Shown in pieces: positions 1 to 12,061 of a stretch of 64,000 nt of DNA (positions within the stretch are counted from its first letter, which is position 1; every line of letters starts with the position of its first letter). Made by a program: the position numbers and the translations under genes. The stretch is from positions 1-64,000 of the forward strand of contig JASAON010001578.1 in the NCBI GenBank assembly GCA_030849065.1, given 5' to 3'. This DNA comes from Jaenimonas drosophilae. Taxonomy: Eukaryota > Euglenozoa > Kinetoplastea > Trypanosomatida > Trypanosomatidae. The notes under the pieces were generated by a model. The model saw nothing but the letters and a program-made list of their open reading frames with translations. It made no database searches and had not been told where the DNA came from.

Positions 1-1762
1 TCAAGTCGGTCGGAGAGATGCCCGCGTCGTCGGCGGTGGTGCTTGTGAAGGAATTGCTCTGGCCGTACTGAGATGAAGGCTCCTCCACGGGGGTTGAGGC
101 GAGGTTGGAGGAGCAATTGGGGAGAGGGTGCGCGGCGGCAGCATCGGAGCTATGTTCTGTTGCCGCAGTGGGGCTTCGAACTCCAGGTTGATGCACTTGG
201 AGCACACTACGCCCGTGTACGCTGCTTGGCACAGCAGCTGTGGGCATAACGAAGGGCCTGGGTGAGGAAGAGCTCACCTCTCCTGCCGACGCCGCTTGAG
301 GCATCTGGCGTCGCGCGAGGAGCTCCATCGCGGCGGCGTGGCTGACGCGGCAGGTTGGGCGACCCTCCTCCGGTCGGCGCCAATGGCCGCCACGGGGAAC
401 CACATCCACGGCCTGAATGGTATTCATCAGCACCTCCACGCAGAAGCGCACGGGGGTGTTGGGTGGAAGCACACGGAAGCCCGCCATGGAGATGCACGTG
501 TGGTGTACGAAAATATCGCCGAGCTCGGCGGGTTGGCGGACGAGGGACTCCGCGCGGTCGAGCTCCTCAATGTGCCACTGCATCGCGCTCAGCACCACCG
601 TGCCATGTTCGTCGCCGGGAGCAGGAGTGGCGGAGATGCTCACCTGCTGCATGAGGGCATCGGTGCAGTCTAACTCATCATTGGCGGCAGAGGAGGCACG
701 GCTGAGGTGAGACTCGCCGGCTTGTTGTTGTTGTTGTTGTTGTTGTGCCGCGGCACGGCCCACTGCCGCCTCCACCTCCTCCGATTGAATGAAGGCCGCC
801 TCACACCTCGCCGGATCCACGCGGAGCCGAGTGATGCCCGTCAGAAAACCAAATCCTCGAAGTGGGTTGTACCTCTTCACCACACCTTCGTACCACCCGC
901 CAACCTGGTAGAGCGAGCCGTTTGGTACCAACGAACGCTTCTCTGCCGAGGCGGCCGAATTGGCATCAACCAGCTTTGCTCCATTTGCGTGCGTTGGCTG
1001 GCGTGCGAGGACCTTGGGGGCGTTGAGGTGCTGGTTGTTGTTCTTGTGTAGGTGAGGGGAGCGGCCTGGCCCTGCGAAGGTGGTGGCGGGGAGGTTGGCG
1101 AAGGCGTAGTGGGGGGCGATGGAGTAGGGCAACGGAGCGGCGGTGGCGTAGTTTATCGTGGGTGCGGCACTGGAGTTGAGGAGAAGTGCCGTTGGGATGG
1201 TGTTGATGCCCCATGAGCCTTGCACCATGGTGGGGGCAGGGGCGTAGGCGGTGGGAGCTTGCTGAAGAATCATCGCCTGGCCTCCGGCTTGTGCTGCTGC
1301 CATCTCCATGCGGCCATTTTGGGGTGCCATGGGCTGGACGTACATGAGGGGTGCAGATGTGGCTTGCGGCTGTGGCTGGCCAACCTTCATGGTCGTGGTG
1401 GGCATCATGGCCGCGCCCGCCGGCTGGAGCATCGTGGGCTGTTGCTGGAGCATCGCCATGGGAGCTCCCGCGGTTGGTGCCCCTCCGCGGCCGTTCATCA
1501 TGTTTGGGTTGATGAGATGGGCATTCGGCATCACGTTGTAGTGAAAGGCCGTGGAGGCAGGGGCATCGAGGGAGAACATTGTGGCGTAGTTGCCGTTGTT
1601 GGGCATCACCCTCTCCGCAGAGGTGAGGTGCTCACCATTGCCGTTCGGGGCGGCGGCCATCCATGCGCCTGGTGCGCCGGGCTGTGTGGTTGGCATGGCG
1701 AGAACATGATTGGCAGGGGCTGTGGGTTGAAGGCCTGTGGCGTACATCATTCCGTCCATCAT
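1..1762 (-). CDS. Large cold-shock-domain RNA-binding protein (C-terminus beyond window)
   Basis: An open frame of 587 codons runs from an ATG at 1762 leftward off the window edge without a stop, so the C-terminus is missing. The first 280 or so residues are rich in Pro, Ala, Met, Gln and Asn. A cold-shock-like domain follows: a VVKRYNPLRGFGFL block (RNP1-like) near residue 295 and DIFVHH (RNP2-like) near residue 414, then a strand ending IQAVDVVP. The two RNP motifs are normally about ten residues apart; here about 105 residues separate them, including a glutamine run (plus-strand bases 721-745). The protein at 12062-13594 shows the same layout and is a clear paralogue. Cold-shock domains bind single-stranded RNA or DNA, so a role in mRNA regulation is inferred. 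The start is the first of two adjacent ATGs; the frame has no earlier ATG back to 1843. Confidence 0.85.
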   Translation of the reverse strand, partial: MMDGMMYATGLQPTAPANHVLAMPTTQPGAPGAWMAAAPNGNGEHLTSAERVMPNNGNYATMFSLDAPASTAFHYNVMPNAHLINPNMMNGRGGAPTAGAPMAMLQQQPTMLQPAGAAMMPTTTMKVGQPQPQATSAPLMYVQPMAPQNGRMEMAAAQAGGQAMILQQAPTAYAPAPTMVQGSWGINTIPTALLLNSSAAPTINYATAAPLPYSIAPHYAFANLPATTFAGPGRSPHLHKNNNQHLNAPKVLARQPTHANGAKLVDANSAASAEKRSLVPNGSLYQVGGWYEGVVKRYNPLRGFGFLTGITRLRVDPARCEAAFIQSEEVEAAVGRAAAQQQQQQQQAGESHLSRASSAANDELDCTDALMQQVSISATPAPGDEHGTVVLSAMQWHIEELDRAESLVRQPAELGDIFVHHTCISMAGFRVLPPNTPVRFCVEVLMNTIQAVDVVPRGGHWRRPEEGRPTCRVSHAAAMELLARRQMPQAASAGEVSSSSPRPFVMPTAAVPSSVHGRSVLQVHQPGVRSPTAATEHSSDAAAAHPLPNCSSNLASTPVEEPSSQYGQSNSFTSTTADDAGISPTDL

Positions 1763-4700
1763 GGGCTCCAACTCAAGAGAGGTTGTTTGATATGGGAGGA
1801 AGTGTGTATGGAGGAGAGAATGGGGCAGGGGGAGATGAATTAACGCACGCAACAACAGAAAAAAATGAGGGGTTCTTGGGAGAGAGAGAGAGAGACGGGG
1901 GGAGGAGGTGGTGCTATGTGGGGGCTGGGGATGTGCAAACAGAAGGAAAGGTAAAGTGTGTGTTGTACGCCTGACTGTGTAGGAGTGAGTGAGTCAGAGA
2001 TGTTGTTGTTGTTGCTGTTTGTGTGCGTACGACGTGTGCGTTAAGTGAGTGCGTGTGTATGTAAAGAGGGTGCGGGAATGAAGAAATAGGTTAAGATGAA
2101 CTTCCTTGGGTACACACGCAAATGTAAGCAAATACAGAAACCCCAAAAAAAAAAAAGTGGCGCAAAGCTTTCCACCACCACAACACGTCTGGCAGGGTGG
2201 TGTGGGGAAAGAGAAAACGTGATAGAGGAGCCTCTGCGTGGATGCGAGGAGGATGAAGTGCCGCCAACCGTTGTTGGATGTTGTGGCACAACTGTTTACA
2301 AAAAGAACAAGAAAAAAACAAACCAAAGAATAGAACACGGGCCAGATGCAGCCAGAACCAAACAACCGCAACACACAACTTCTTGTTTGTTTGGTGGTGC
2401 AAAGTGGGTTAGGGGGAGGGAGATCGAGACGGAGGAAGAAGTAAATCCGTCTCACAACGAATAGAGAGAGGGAGAGACCTAGACCTTGGCTGCTCCACGA
2501 ACGTTGTTTGTTTGCTTGAGTAGTAGAGATGTGGGCAGCAGCAGCAAATTGTGTGTTTATATACGTGTGTGTGTGTGTAGGTGTGAGTGAGTGTATGTCA
2601 ACGAATAAAAGGATGGGTAGTACTTTCAAGATACTGCTGATCCCACCAACGTGAGCACTGCACAATGAAACACCAGAAATATAAATAAGCCACAAAAACA
2701 AAGCGCAACTGAAAAACAGGTCGTCTCAAAGGGGAGGGTCGTGGTTAAACACTTCACGTTGAGTGTTGTTGGGGGGGAGCACTAGACGTAGCTTGCAGAG
2801 ATGTGTTGTACTGCTTCTTTTTTTTTGGTTTTGCTTCGTTCCTTGTTGCGTCTGCGTGCGTGTGTGGGGAATAACTACTCCGGTGAGTTCCTCGTCGCGA
2901 TGCGTCTGGCAGAGAGATTGAGCTGTGGAGGCAGCAGAAAACAAAAAGAGTCAACGGGATGCCTCACGAAGAAAATGGTGGAAGAAAAGTGCTGTATCTT
3001 CGTTGATTTACCAAATTGATGATTATGATGATGATGATGATGAATGACTAATGTTCGTCGCGGAGTGGGTGCTGAAGCACGGCTATTCGAGTACACCACG
3101 CCACGCCACGCAAAAAAAAAAAAAATATTTGCTGGCTCAACGAAGATGAAAAGAGAGTCTCCGCCTTTGTTAATCAAATGGACTACAAAAGCAAAAAGTT
3201 CTGGTTTGTGCGCAGAGAGATGTGTGTGTTTGTGTGGGTGTTTGTTCTGTTCTCTTGTTTCTGTCTTCAGCAGTGTTGTGTGAATATTGCCCACAAAGAG
3301 AAAAGGAATAACTATCCGAGGCCGGAGTTCCCCAACTGTAAAGAAGCATGCAAAACAAAACAAGCAAAAAACGAAGATGGAGAGAAAGGAAGGGAGAGTG
3401 TTAGAGTTCAGCATGCACAACATGATGGATGGTGCCGCAGAAGTGGGCCAGGTTGCAAGCTTTTTATATTTTGCTTTTCCGTTCATGGCAGCACAAGTGA
3501 GTATCTTCAAGAAGCAGCAAACGTCGAGCGTCTTTGATGGCAGAAGCAGAAAAGGGTGGTGGTGTTGATGGTTGCACACCAACACACACAAACACAAAAC
3601 ATTCATCGCCGTCAAATGCACGCCTTCGGACTTGTTGAGAAGATTTGGGGAGGAAAGCAGCCGCGTCCAAATCGCATCGACGCAAGTCGCCGGTGCAGGT
3701 ACAGCGTGAGCCATCTCGTCTGAATCACAAAACGCAAACACACACAAGAGCGAAAAAAAAAAAATAAAGCAATCGTGTGGCCCACAACGGATACATAAAG
3801 ATAAAAATGAAGCGAACGAGTGATGAAGTTTCTTTTGGTGAAGGGGGGAGGGACTGTGGCGCGTGGAGTGCAAACAGTTGATGAGCCACTTTACATAACA
3901 ACCACACGAACGTACAGCTATCAACGCACATCCATCTCATCACTCAGACACGCCGTATTCCGCTCCGATTTGAGGGAATAAGCGCACCATCATTCCGCAC
4001 AAGTCCAGAAAGGAAAACACAAAAGAGAAAAAAAGAAAAAAAAAGGTGGAGTATGACGCCACACAAAGCAGCCCGCGCTCACCACGCGTACAACAAACAA
4101 GCAAAGAGTGAGGGGGCGATCTGCACGCCTGCTCTCGAGTACTCCACAAAGGTTGGGTAGTGGTTGAGAGAGGAAAAGGGGGAGGAGTAGGGCAGATGTA
4201 GTGTGGGTGACTTCACGAACAATGCGTAGCTGGGCAACGATAGGGGGGGAGCTTTATACAAGTCAAAGCAAAAAAAAAACGGGCAACTGCCGTGCAAACA
4301 TGGCGCAGAATCATGTTCCGTGCGGAGGGGGAGGGGGAAGGGGGGGCGGAAGATCCATCAACGTCCTTTTTTTGGTTTGGTGTAAACGCGCTTCTCTTCT
4401 TCGGCAAAACACGGCGAAGAATCATAAATGCGCGAAGCTTCAACCCACTGTGTGTGGTAAGAGCATGGAACCACGGACGTACGATCAACGCGTGTGTGGT
4501 GAGAGAGGGGGAGGGAGGGAGGGAATGAATACATGCACACCCACACGTGCCAGGAAAAGTTTCCCCACTCCGCACTTGAGTGTGGGGTGTCTTGTTACAC
4601 ATAAACACCATCACACACATGTAGCGGCAACAATCTACGTAGGCACATGCCACTTCGTTCAACCAAACACGGCGTGCGCATGAGTGTTGTTGTTGTTGTT

Positions 4701-7700
4701 GGTGATGTAGGTAGCTGTTGAAGGGGGAAAAGTAGGTTCACTGGATGACCATTCTGCACACATCCACAAGAAAAACGAGAAACGAGAAGAGCAAAAAAAA
4801 AAGAAGAAAAAAAAGATGATAGGCCTGTGACAAAACAAAAAGAAACATTTCTTGGCGTAGGGCCAAGCAATGATTGGGCCTACACGAATTCACAACCAAA
4901 CGTCAACGTGAAGAAATGTTTGTGCGGGTGGGGGATGAGTGAGCTCGGAAGTGCGAGAGGAGATCTCGCTCGATGCCGTGCAGCGCAGAGATGATGGCAG
5001 GCGGCTCTCGCACCCACTCATGCGTAGAGATCCAGTTCGCCGCGTATCTGATGCATGAGTTTCATCACCACACTCCAGATCGCGGCCAATCAAAAAGATG
5101 CGTTGGCATAATTTGTTGCAGCAGGTCATTGAGAATCGCAGAGCGAAAATCGTCACAGATGAAAGTTGTTTTTTGGTGCACGCATAGAACAATAGAGGGG
5201 AGAACCCACTCTCAATACTTGTGTGAAAAGAGCCAGTGCATGTGCGTGGTTGTGTTGTTGTGTGTGTGTGTCTGTGTATGTGTGTGTGTGTGTGTGCGAG
5301 TGCGCGCGTGCAGGTTTTCGCGCAGAAGAGTTCGCAGATGTGTGGTGATCCACCACACATGCGATCTCATCAATCACTGGCAACATCAGACGCCAAAAAA
5401 AACGCAGGGAAAAGAAAAAAGAAAAGAGAATCAAAAGCAGAAGAAGAAAGCCCAACCACACAAACCAAAGTTGTGTGAGGTGAAGGACGGCCATCAATCA
5501 TCAAGAGCGGGAGGGGTGGCCAATGGTGTTCGAGGTGGAGGGAGGGGGGAAGTTGATACGAGAGGCGCACACATGTGCCGGCCCTCGATCATCACTCAAA
5601 GCTCCCAGTACCATCACCACCATCATCATCATCATGCAGTGTATTCACCGCACGCATGATGATACCGCAATCGTTTCACTTGCACTCAACCCTCTGAGGG
5701 TGATGGAGTGACAAAGGGCCATGATACGATGGAGTGCGTGCATCTGCACCCACAATGACGATCACGGGTTGATGGAGAGGGAGATGGCGCGGCAACGTTC
5801 GAGCACACACGCACATACGTGTGCCTGTGCGCCTGTGTCTGGATGGGACGAGGGAGAGAGTGAAGACAAGTTAGGAGTACCCACACACAAAGATGATGGG
5901 AACCAAAACAAAAAAAAACATAAAGAGAAGCAGCGAGAGGAGGACGATGTTCTCAAGTATCGATCCACATCTCCCAACATGAAAAATGGAGCTGCCAACT
6001 CCCTTCTCACATCACCTCAGTCATTCTCCCGTGAAAAAGTCTGCTGCATGAGGTAGCGCACTGTGGCACATCATGAATCGGTGTGACGTTCGTGCGTGTG
6101 CAAACCTCTTGTGTAGGGATGCAAGCAGGTATTCAGTGCGTACGTGCAGGAAGAGGTGTTACGGATGAGGGATAGAGGAGTGATCTGATCTGATCTCATG
6201 GGCTCAACGAAGTGACATGGGGGATACAAAAAGGTTCAACATCAAAACGTAGTTTTTTTTGTATTTGAAAGTTGTAAAGAAGCAAAACAAAAAAAAGACA
6301 GATCAAGCAAAAGTTCTTCAGGTGGCACGTTCAAACATATGACAAAAAAAAACAAGAGCAAAAACTAAAAGCAAAAGACGTCATAGCAGGGAATGAAAAA
6401 GGATGCGTAAATTCTACCAGCTATATAAATGTATATGTATACGCTCCATAAAATGTCATGGTAAATACAATAAAACGCATATAAAAATGTATCAGGGTGG
6501 CGTGTGTTGTGTGTGTCTGTGTTGATGTAAATGGATAAATCAATATATATGTGCGTGCGTATATACTAGCGTGTGTTAAAGAGAAGAAGAAAACCCAAAC
6601 TCATATGCGAACAGCAATGACATCACACAGGAGAACAACAAAAGCATAAACAACAAACACAAATCAGCAACAACAAAAAAAAAAGAAAAAAAAAGAACTT
6701 CAAAGTGGAGAAGGGAGGTATCGTCAAAAGCGCACATCGCGGATGGCACGTGGAGCGAAGAGAAGGAGGTGAGAGCGTGATTGGGCAGCCACACGGCCGA
6801 CCATGCCCACCTTCCATCAAACGTACATACCTGGCAACAACGCATCACGTACATAGCAGCAAGAGGATTCAGGAAAGCAAACGTGGATGTTGGTTCTCTT
6901 ACCCTTTTCACCTCCGTTTTAAGTGTTGTTGTGTAGCTGTGTTGCTTTTTTTTTTTGCCGCTCCTGTAGCGTTGTACGAGTTGTCATATCGTTTTGATGG
7001 GAGAGGTGTTGTGTGACTCCCGTGTGTCAGTTATGTGTGTTGTGTGGTGTGTGCCACAACAAGAATTAACAAAACAAAAACAGGTATGGACGTATTTGTT
7101 TGATGTGAGAAAACAACACAGAAGTGAGATGGGGTTTGGGCGAGTGGCAGGCAACCGAGGAGGTTCGCACACCGTGGCGCTACCGCCTCGTCTGATCTAC
7201 GACGCTCCATCTCCATCCTACACACATACACGCACGCTGTGAATGTACTTCTTTCTTCATGTTTTCAGTCTCACGTTGGCGAATGCTCGTAGCCTCAATC
7301 ACCGTGTGAAGAGTTGGTCCAAACAAACCAGCACAACAGAAAACACTCGTACGATCATATAATGTAGCGCGCACTCGCATACAATGAAGAAGAAGAAAGC
7401 CAGCAAAAAAAAAACGTCGAAGAAGAGCAAGCGCAAAAAAAATGAAAAATATAAAATCAAGAAGAAGAGAGGAGACTGTGACTTGATAGCTCAAAGACAG
7501 GCAAAACAAAGCGCATAAAACAACAACGGCGGAAAGAGAAAAATTCAAAGAAAGCAAAGCAAACAGAGCCCGCACCAAAGAACGTGCAAAAAAAAAACAA
7601 CGACGAAAATGGGAAAAATTGGCCACGAAGGTAAACAACAGGGGAAACCGGGAGTCAGAGACTTGTTGGCATGCGGTATGTGGAGATGGGCTGTGGGTGC

Positions 7701-10700
7701 TGCCGTCAGAGAGAGAGAGAGTGCGTATGTGTGTGCATGGAGCTGATGCAGACGATACGAAGTTAGGCAAAGATACATGGCGGCATGATGAAGGTAAAAA
7801 TCACCCATCACACTCGTATTATGCCATCATCGTCATGATCATCATCCTGCGGTATGGGGGATGAACCACCATCACAGTGGCTCCCCCAGCTCCAGATGCT
7901 TCTCTGCTCGTGTGGGGTGGTTGTTGTTGTTGTTTGTTTGGCACTGAGCCTAGTCAGATAGGGCACGATGTATGTATCCCTCTACTCCAGCACAGCTCAG
8001 AGCCACGACGATGGATGAACCAACAACGTGTGGCAGGGAGAAGACGTGATCCATCACATCTTCTCCGTGCCAACGCCGCTCGTTTTCAGCTCCATTTTTG
8101 TTTGTTCTTCCTGTGGATGGGAAGAAAAAAAGGTTTTCATTGCACCTCGGCCTCCTCATCGTGAGAAGGTGGCGCAATCAACCAGGAGCTGATGGTTGAT
8201 GGCAATCAAAACACACAGTACGCACGAAATTCGTTCTTTGGCATGAGCTCGTCGTTGTGAAGGATGCAGATGGCATGAAGAAGAAGAAGCTGGGGCTACT
8301 TTGCCGTTTGGTGTCTCTGTGTGTGTATGTGTATGAGCAGCACATAGGGCTGGTACATCAACCACATCAACAAGACACGTACGGCAAACACATCCAGCTA
8401 CTATGATGTTCTGTTGCAGCAACGAGTGATCACAAACAAACTGAAAACAACAAAAAAAAATTCAAACTAAGCAACAACAACAGCAACGACATCGAAGAAT
8501 GTGCTGCGCTGACATGTTGGCATCCATCGCAATTTTCCCCAAAAGCAGAGGCCAGCCACAGCGGCAGGTCCTCTGTGAGGAGATGTTGAAGGGAAGAAGG
8601 CCCTCATCACGCACACAAAAAAAAAGGGAGAAGAAAATCGAAACAAAAGGACACCAGCAAACTGAAAGATGATCGTGGAGGTGTTGCGACGTAGAGGGTT
8701 GAGAGGAGCTGTGAGCTCGTTTGTTAGTTCTTCGTAAATATGAGTTCGGGGGTGCAGACGTGAAGAGGAGGACAAAAATAGCAAATGAAAAAAAGTAAAA
8801 ATAAACAAGGTAACAGCAAAAACTTGTCGCTCAGTCGTGGATGGTGCACATACGCGTGTTCGCCCTGATGCACACTTGATAGCAGGAGGTATGCCAAACA
8901 GGTGTGTGGGAGAAATTGGGGCACACAGACAAAAACATACGGGCGATTGATGCTTGGAGAGGAGAAGGTGTAGAGCGCTGGTGATGAACCTCCAAAAGGA
9001 TGGATCTGCTCGGGACCACATCTCCGGCAGCACATGAAAGGTGATGGGATGTTGCCAACATCCACATCGTGGCGGCAGCGCTACTTCTAGCAGTAGTAGT
9101 AGCGGAATTTTTTGTTGCTGTTGTTGTGTTGCTCGCGACTTCACTTTTTGGTTGATGAATGTGGAGCTGTGCGTTTGCATCAACAAAAGGGAAAAAATGC
9201 ACAACGCACGCTCGCATAGACCCGATAGAATGCTGAAATAGGTACCGAATAGGTACAGAAGTACGGGATTTGCTGAAGAAGGAGTTTCGCGGAGCCAGCA
9301 CGATGTCTTTTTTTTTCGTAAAAAAACACGGCTTCATCGAAGCATCACAACGAACAGAGAAACAAGAAAAAGGGGGGTGTAGGGGGAGAGTTAATACAAG
9401 GCAGAAGATAAAAAATACGGTTGGGCCCCAACGGATGATCTGAAGCACACCTCTCCGAAGACGGAGTGTGGCGTCGTGCTTCGTTACTCATTGAGGTATA
9501 AGTATGCAGTGATCGTGGTGTTCCGTGTTTACCGTTTGCCTCTCTCCAAGTGTTTCCGTGTCGAGGGGGGAAAGGGGGGGGAGGGAAGGAGAGAGGTGGG
9601 CACGGCTCATGGTCGTTGAGAGGCTATGAAGGATGTCAAAGTGCAGCTAACGAAGCAGCACGTTGCCTCCTGAACCATGGCCCACACACCCATCACGTAC
9701 AATTCATCGTCAACGATGGGGAGAAGAGAAAAGAAAAAAAAAAGATAGCTTGCCGAACAAACACGTGGCGCACTCAGACGCGCAGGGCGTGCAGCAACTA
9801 CTTCTGCTCCATCCATTCTAGAGAGGCATGCAGGCGTTTGTGGGCCCGCACATCTCCCAACCATCGCAGAGCACATCTCTGCCCACGTCAAGGGGGAAAA
9901 GAGGCTGGGTGATGGAACAAGAGGGGGGCCCACAACTCACCAATGGCTAGTCGAAGCACACACAAAAAAAAAAGCAAAAAAAACATGAAAATGGCATTGT
10001 TGTCTTTGTTTCTTAGCAAAAGGGAGTAAATGAGGGAGGTTATGCGGCGTGTGGCCTAGAGCTGAGCGTGAAGAAGTGGGGGTGGGAACGACAGGATAGG
10101 TGTGCAACAACCTCGTATATGTTGATCGCCACTCCACGCGTAGCTCCCAAAGAACTGTGTTTCTGGTGCAGCTACTCGTGGAGAGATCTTGCCAATATAT
10201 TTCCCCCACAGGCACTCCTCCTCTTCACGCCCTCACTCGGTGTTTTGTGCTGCTGGCTGAGCCTCTTCGTTTTATACCTACAAACATTCGGGCTATCATC
10301 GGAGATCCGACAAAACTCACCAAAAGGAAACCGAGGAAGATCGCGTCCCATCGCCGCCCAATGATGAGTTTGTCGCTCAATTGCACACGTAGCACAACAC
10401 GAAGGAAGATGATAAAAAAAAAAAAAAAAACAGAAGCAGATAAGGGAAGGTACGCCGAGCAGCCAACTCTCAGAGGAATGAAACATGGTGATAAATAAAG
10501 AAAAAAAAAGGAGGTGGTGATAGAGTTAAATGCGGCAAACCCACAACACACAGAACCAAGGGGGAGGAGAAAGTAAGTCGTCTTGACCGCCAGCTCGAGA
10601 GCGGAGTCAGTCTCCTTGCGATTCCTCTTTTATGATGAAGGGTTTTGAATCCCCCTGTTTGCAGAAAAAAGAAAGAGCAACAACGAACGAGTTTGCGGGC

Positions 10701-12061
10701 CCGTCAATTGTTGTTGTGTTTTTTCCCTCTTTGCTGTTTGTGTGTGCGTGTGTGTGGTGTAGGAGCTTTTTTGCTGCCATGTCATGCGTGAGATTGGCTA
10801 CGCACTTCCTGCCTCATTAGCGAAGGACGAAGAAGGAAGCAAATCCACCAAAAAATGGTACGAAGATAGCATAATAGAAAAAGCTTCCCTTGTTGTTGTT
10901 TTTTTCGGGTATCTGTCTTCTGCCTCTCCCCAGCACAATGTCAATCGGTTTCTCTCTTTTTCTCGTGATCAACCGCGAGAGCACGTGTGAGTGTGTTCGT
11001 TGAGAGATCCGAGGCTTGATGCGCTGCATGGAGATGCACCTGCGTGGGTGCGTGAGAGGCAGAAGCAGTTCCCCCCACAAATCATAAATCATGATCCTTG
11101 GAGCATAAAAGAGGAGGAGAAAGAGAAACAGAGGACACGAGGTGCCGTGTGGGGGCAACTCCCCGGCTGAAGGTGTCGCTACCCTTGTTCATAAAAAAAG
11201 AAAAAAAGAACATAAAAAAGTACAAAAAAAAACGAAACAACAAAAAGAAAACGATAAGAGCTAAGCCACAAGCGCCACTCACAACACCAACAACAAAAAG
11301 AAAACAGACGTAAAACTACAACTGTAAAGCGAAAAATGAAGGGGCTGCCCAAGGATGAGAGAATCCCCCTTTGTTTAGGACGGGATAGGCGCGAGGCGGG
11401 CAGATGAGGTGGAGGTGATGGTAGGTGGGGAGGTCTGTAGCAACGCAAGGACACATAACCCCACACACAGCCATACACACAACCACGTCGCAAGAGAGCA
11501 TCATCGAAATGAAAAAAAAAAGAGAGAAGGAGGCGGAATACAAAAGATAGGGGAGAAGAACTGCGGCGGGCAAAGGAATGCCGAGGTCTTCCCACCAGGC
11601 GCAGGTAATTGGCGTGCGTAGATGCAGAGATGGAGAGAGAGTGTGTTATCGATATATACCGTCAAGCTATATGAAGCAAGAAGATACAAAAAAGTAAAGC
11701 ATAAATAAAAACAAAACAAACATAAATAGCTATACAAAGTAAAGGACTCACGGTGGTTGGGGCGGGAAGGCCACGTCCAGCAAACAGTGAACGCACTCAG
11801 CCTTCGCATATAAGACGATTGGGGGGAGAAGGCGTGAGCCCACATCCCCCCTCATCATGCGAGCTGAGTTGAAAGAGGATCCTTGTTGGTTGTCACCTCA
11901 TGTATTGATGTCTGTGTGTGTGTGTTGTGTATCCTCCAGTTCATAGTTGTGCGTTGTTGCTCATAGATGTGACAGTGAATCCGAAACTCCTTGGCCATTA
12001 CATGCACCCTCTCCCCCTCTGAATGAAGCTGTGGAGGGGGGGATGGGTGGAGGGGGGAGTC
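1763..12061. other. 10.3-kb gene-free interval between two cold-shock genes
   Basis: No credible gene is seen. Longest frames (for example 2875-3924 and 1994-2701 on the minus strand) encode Phe/Ser/Leu/His-rich low-complexity sequence and arise because the minus strand is pyrimidine-rich. The interval holds many oligo-A and GA-rich runs on the plus strand (oligo-T/CT in the transcript), a TG repeat at 5259-5300, CAT/ATG triplet runs near 3024-3042 and 5613-5635, and an AT-rich stretch at about 6240-6560 with several TATATA-like steps. The simplest reading is a very long 3' UTR of the gene at 12062-13594 followed by the 5' leader of the gene at 1-1762. A missed non-coding RNA cannot be excluded. 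Confidence 0.6.
5259..5300. repeat. TG dinucleotide repeat
   Basis: A stretch of about 42 bases is almost pure TG, with a few interruptions (TCTG, TATG). It lies in the long gene-free interval and would be a CA repeat in the minus-strand transcript. Confidence 0.85.

Noticed and set aside
1994..2701. 235-codon minus-strand frame
   Set aside because: Same low-complexity bias, ends in a run of Gln from a GTT repeat, no recognisable motif.
2875..3924. 349-codon minus-strand open frame in the gene-free interval
   Set aside because: Phe/Ser/Leu/His-rich low-complexity sequence driven by pyrimidine-rich DNA, with oligo-T tracts and a His-run from a CAT repeat; no domain or start context.
8467..9204. 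245-codon minus-strand frame
   Set aside because: Composition swings between Phe/Leu and Pro/Ser, oligo-T tracts inside, no domain; typical of UTR here.
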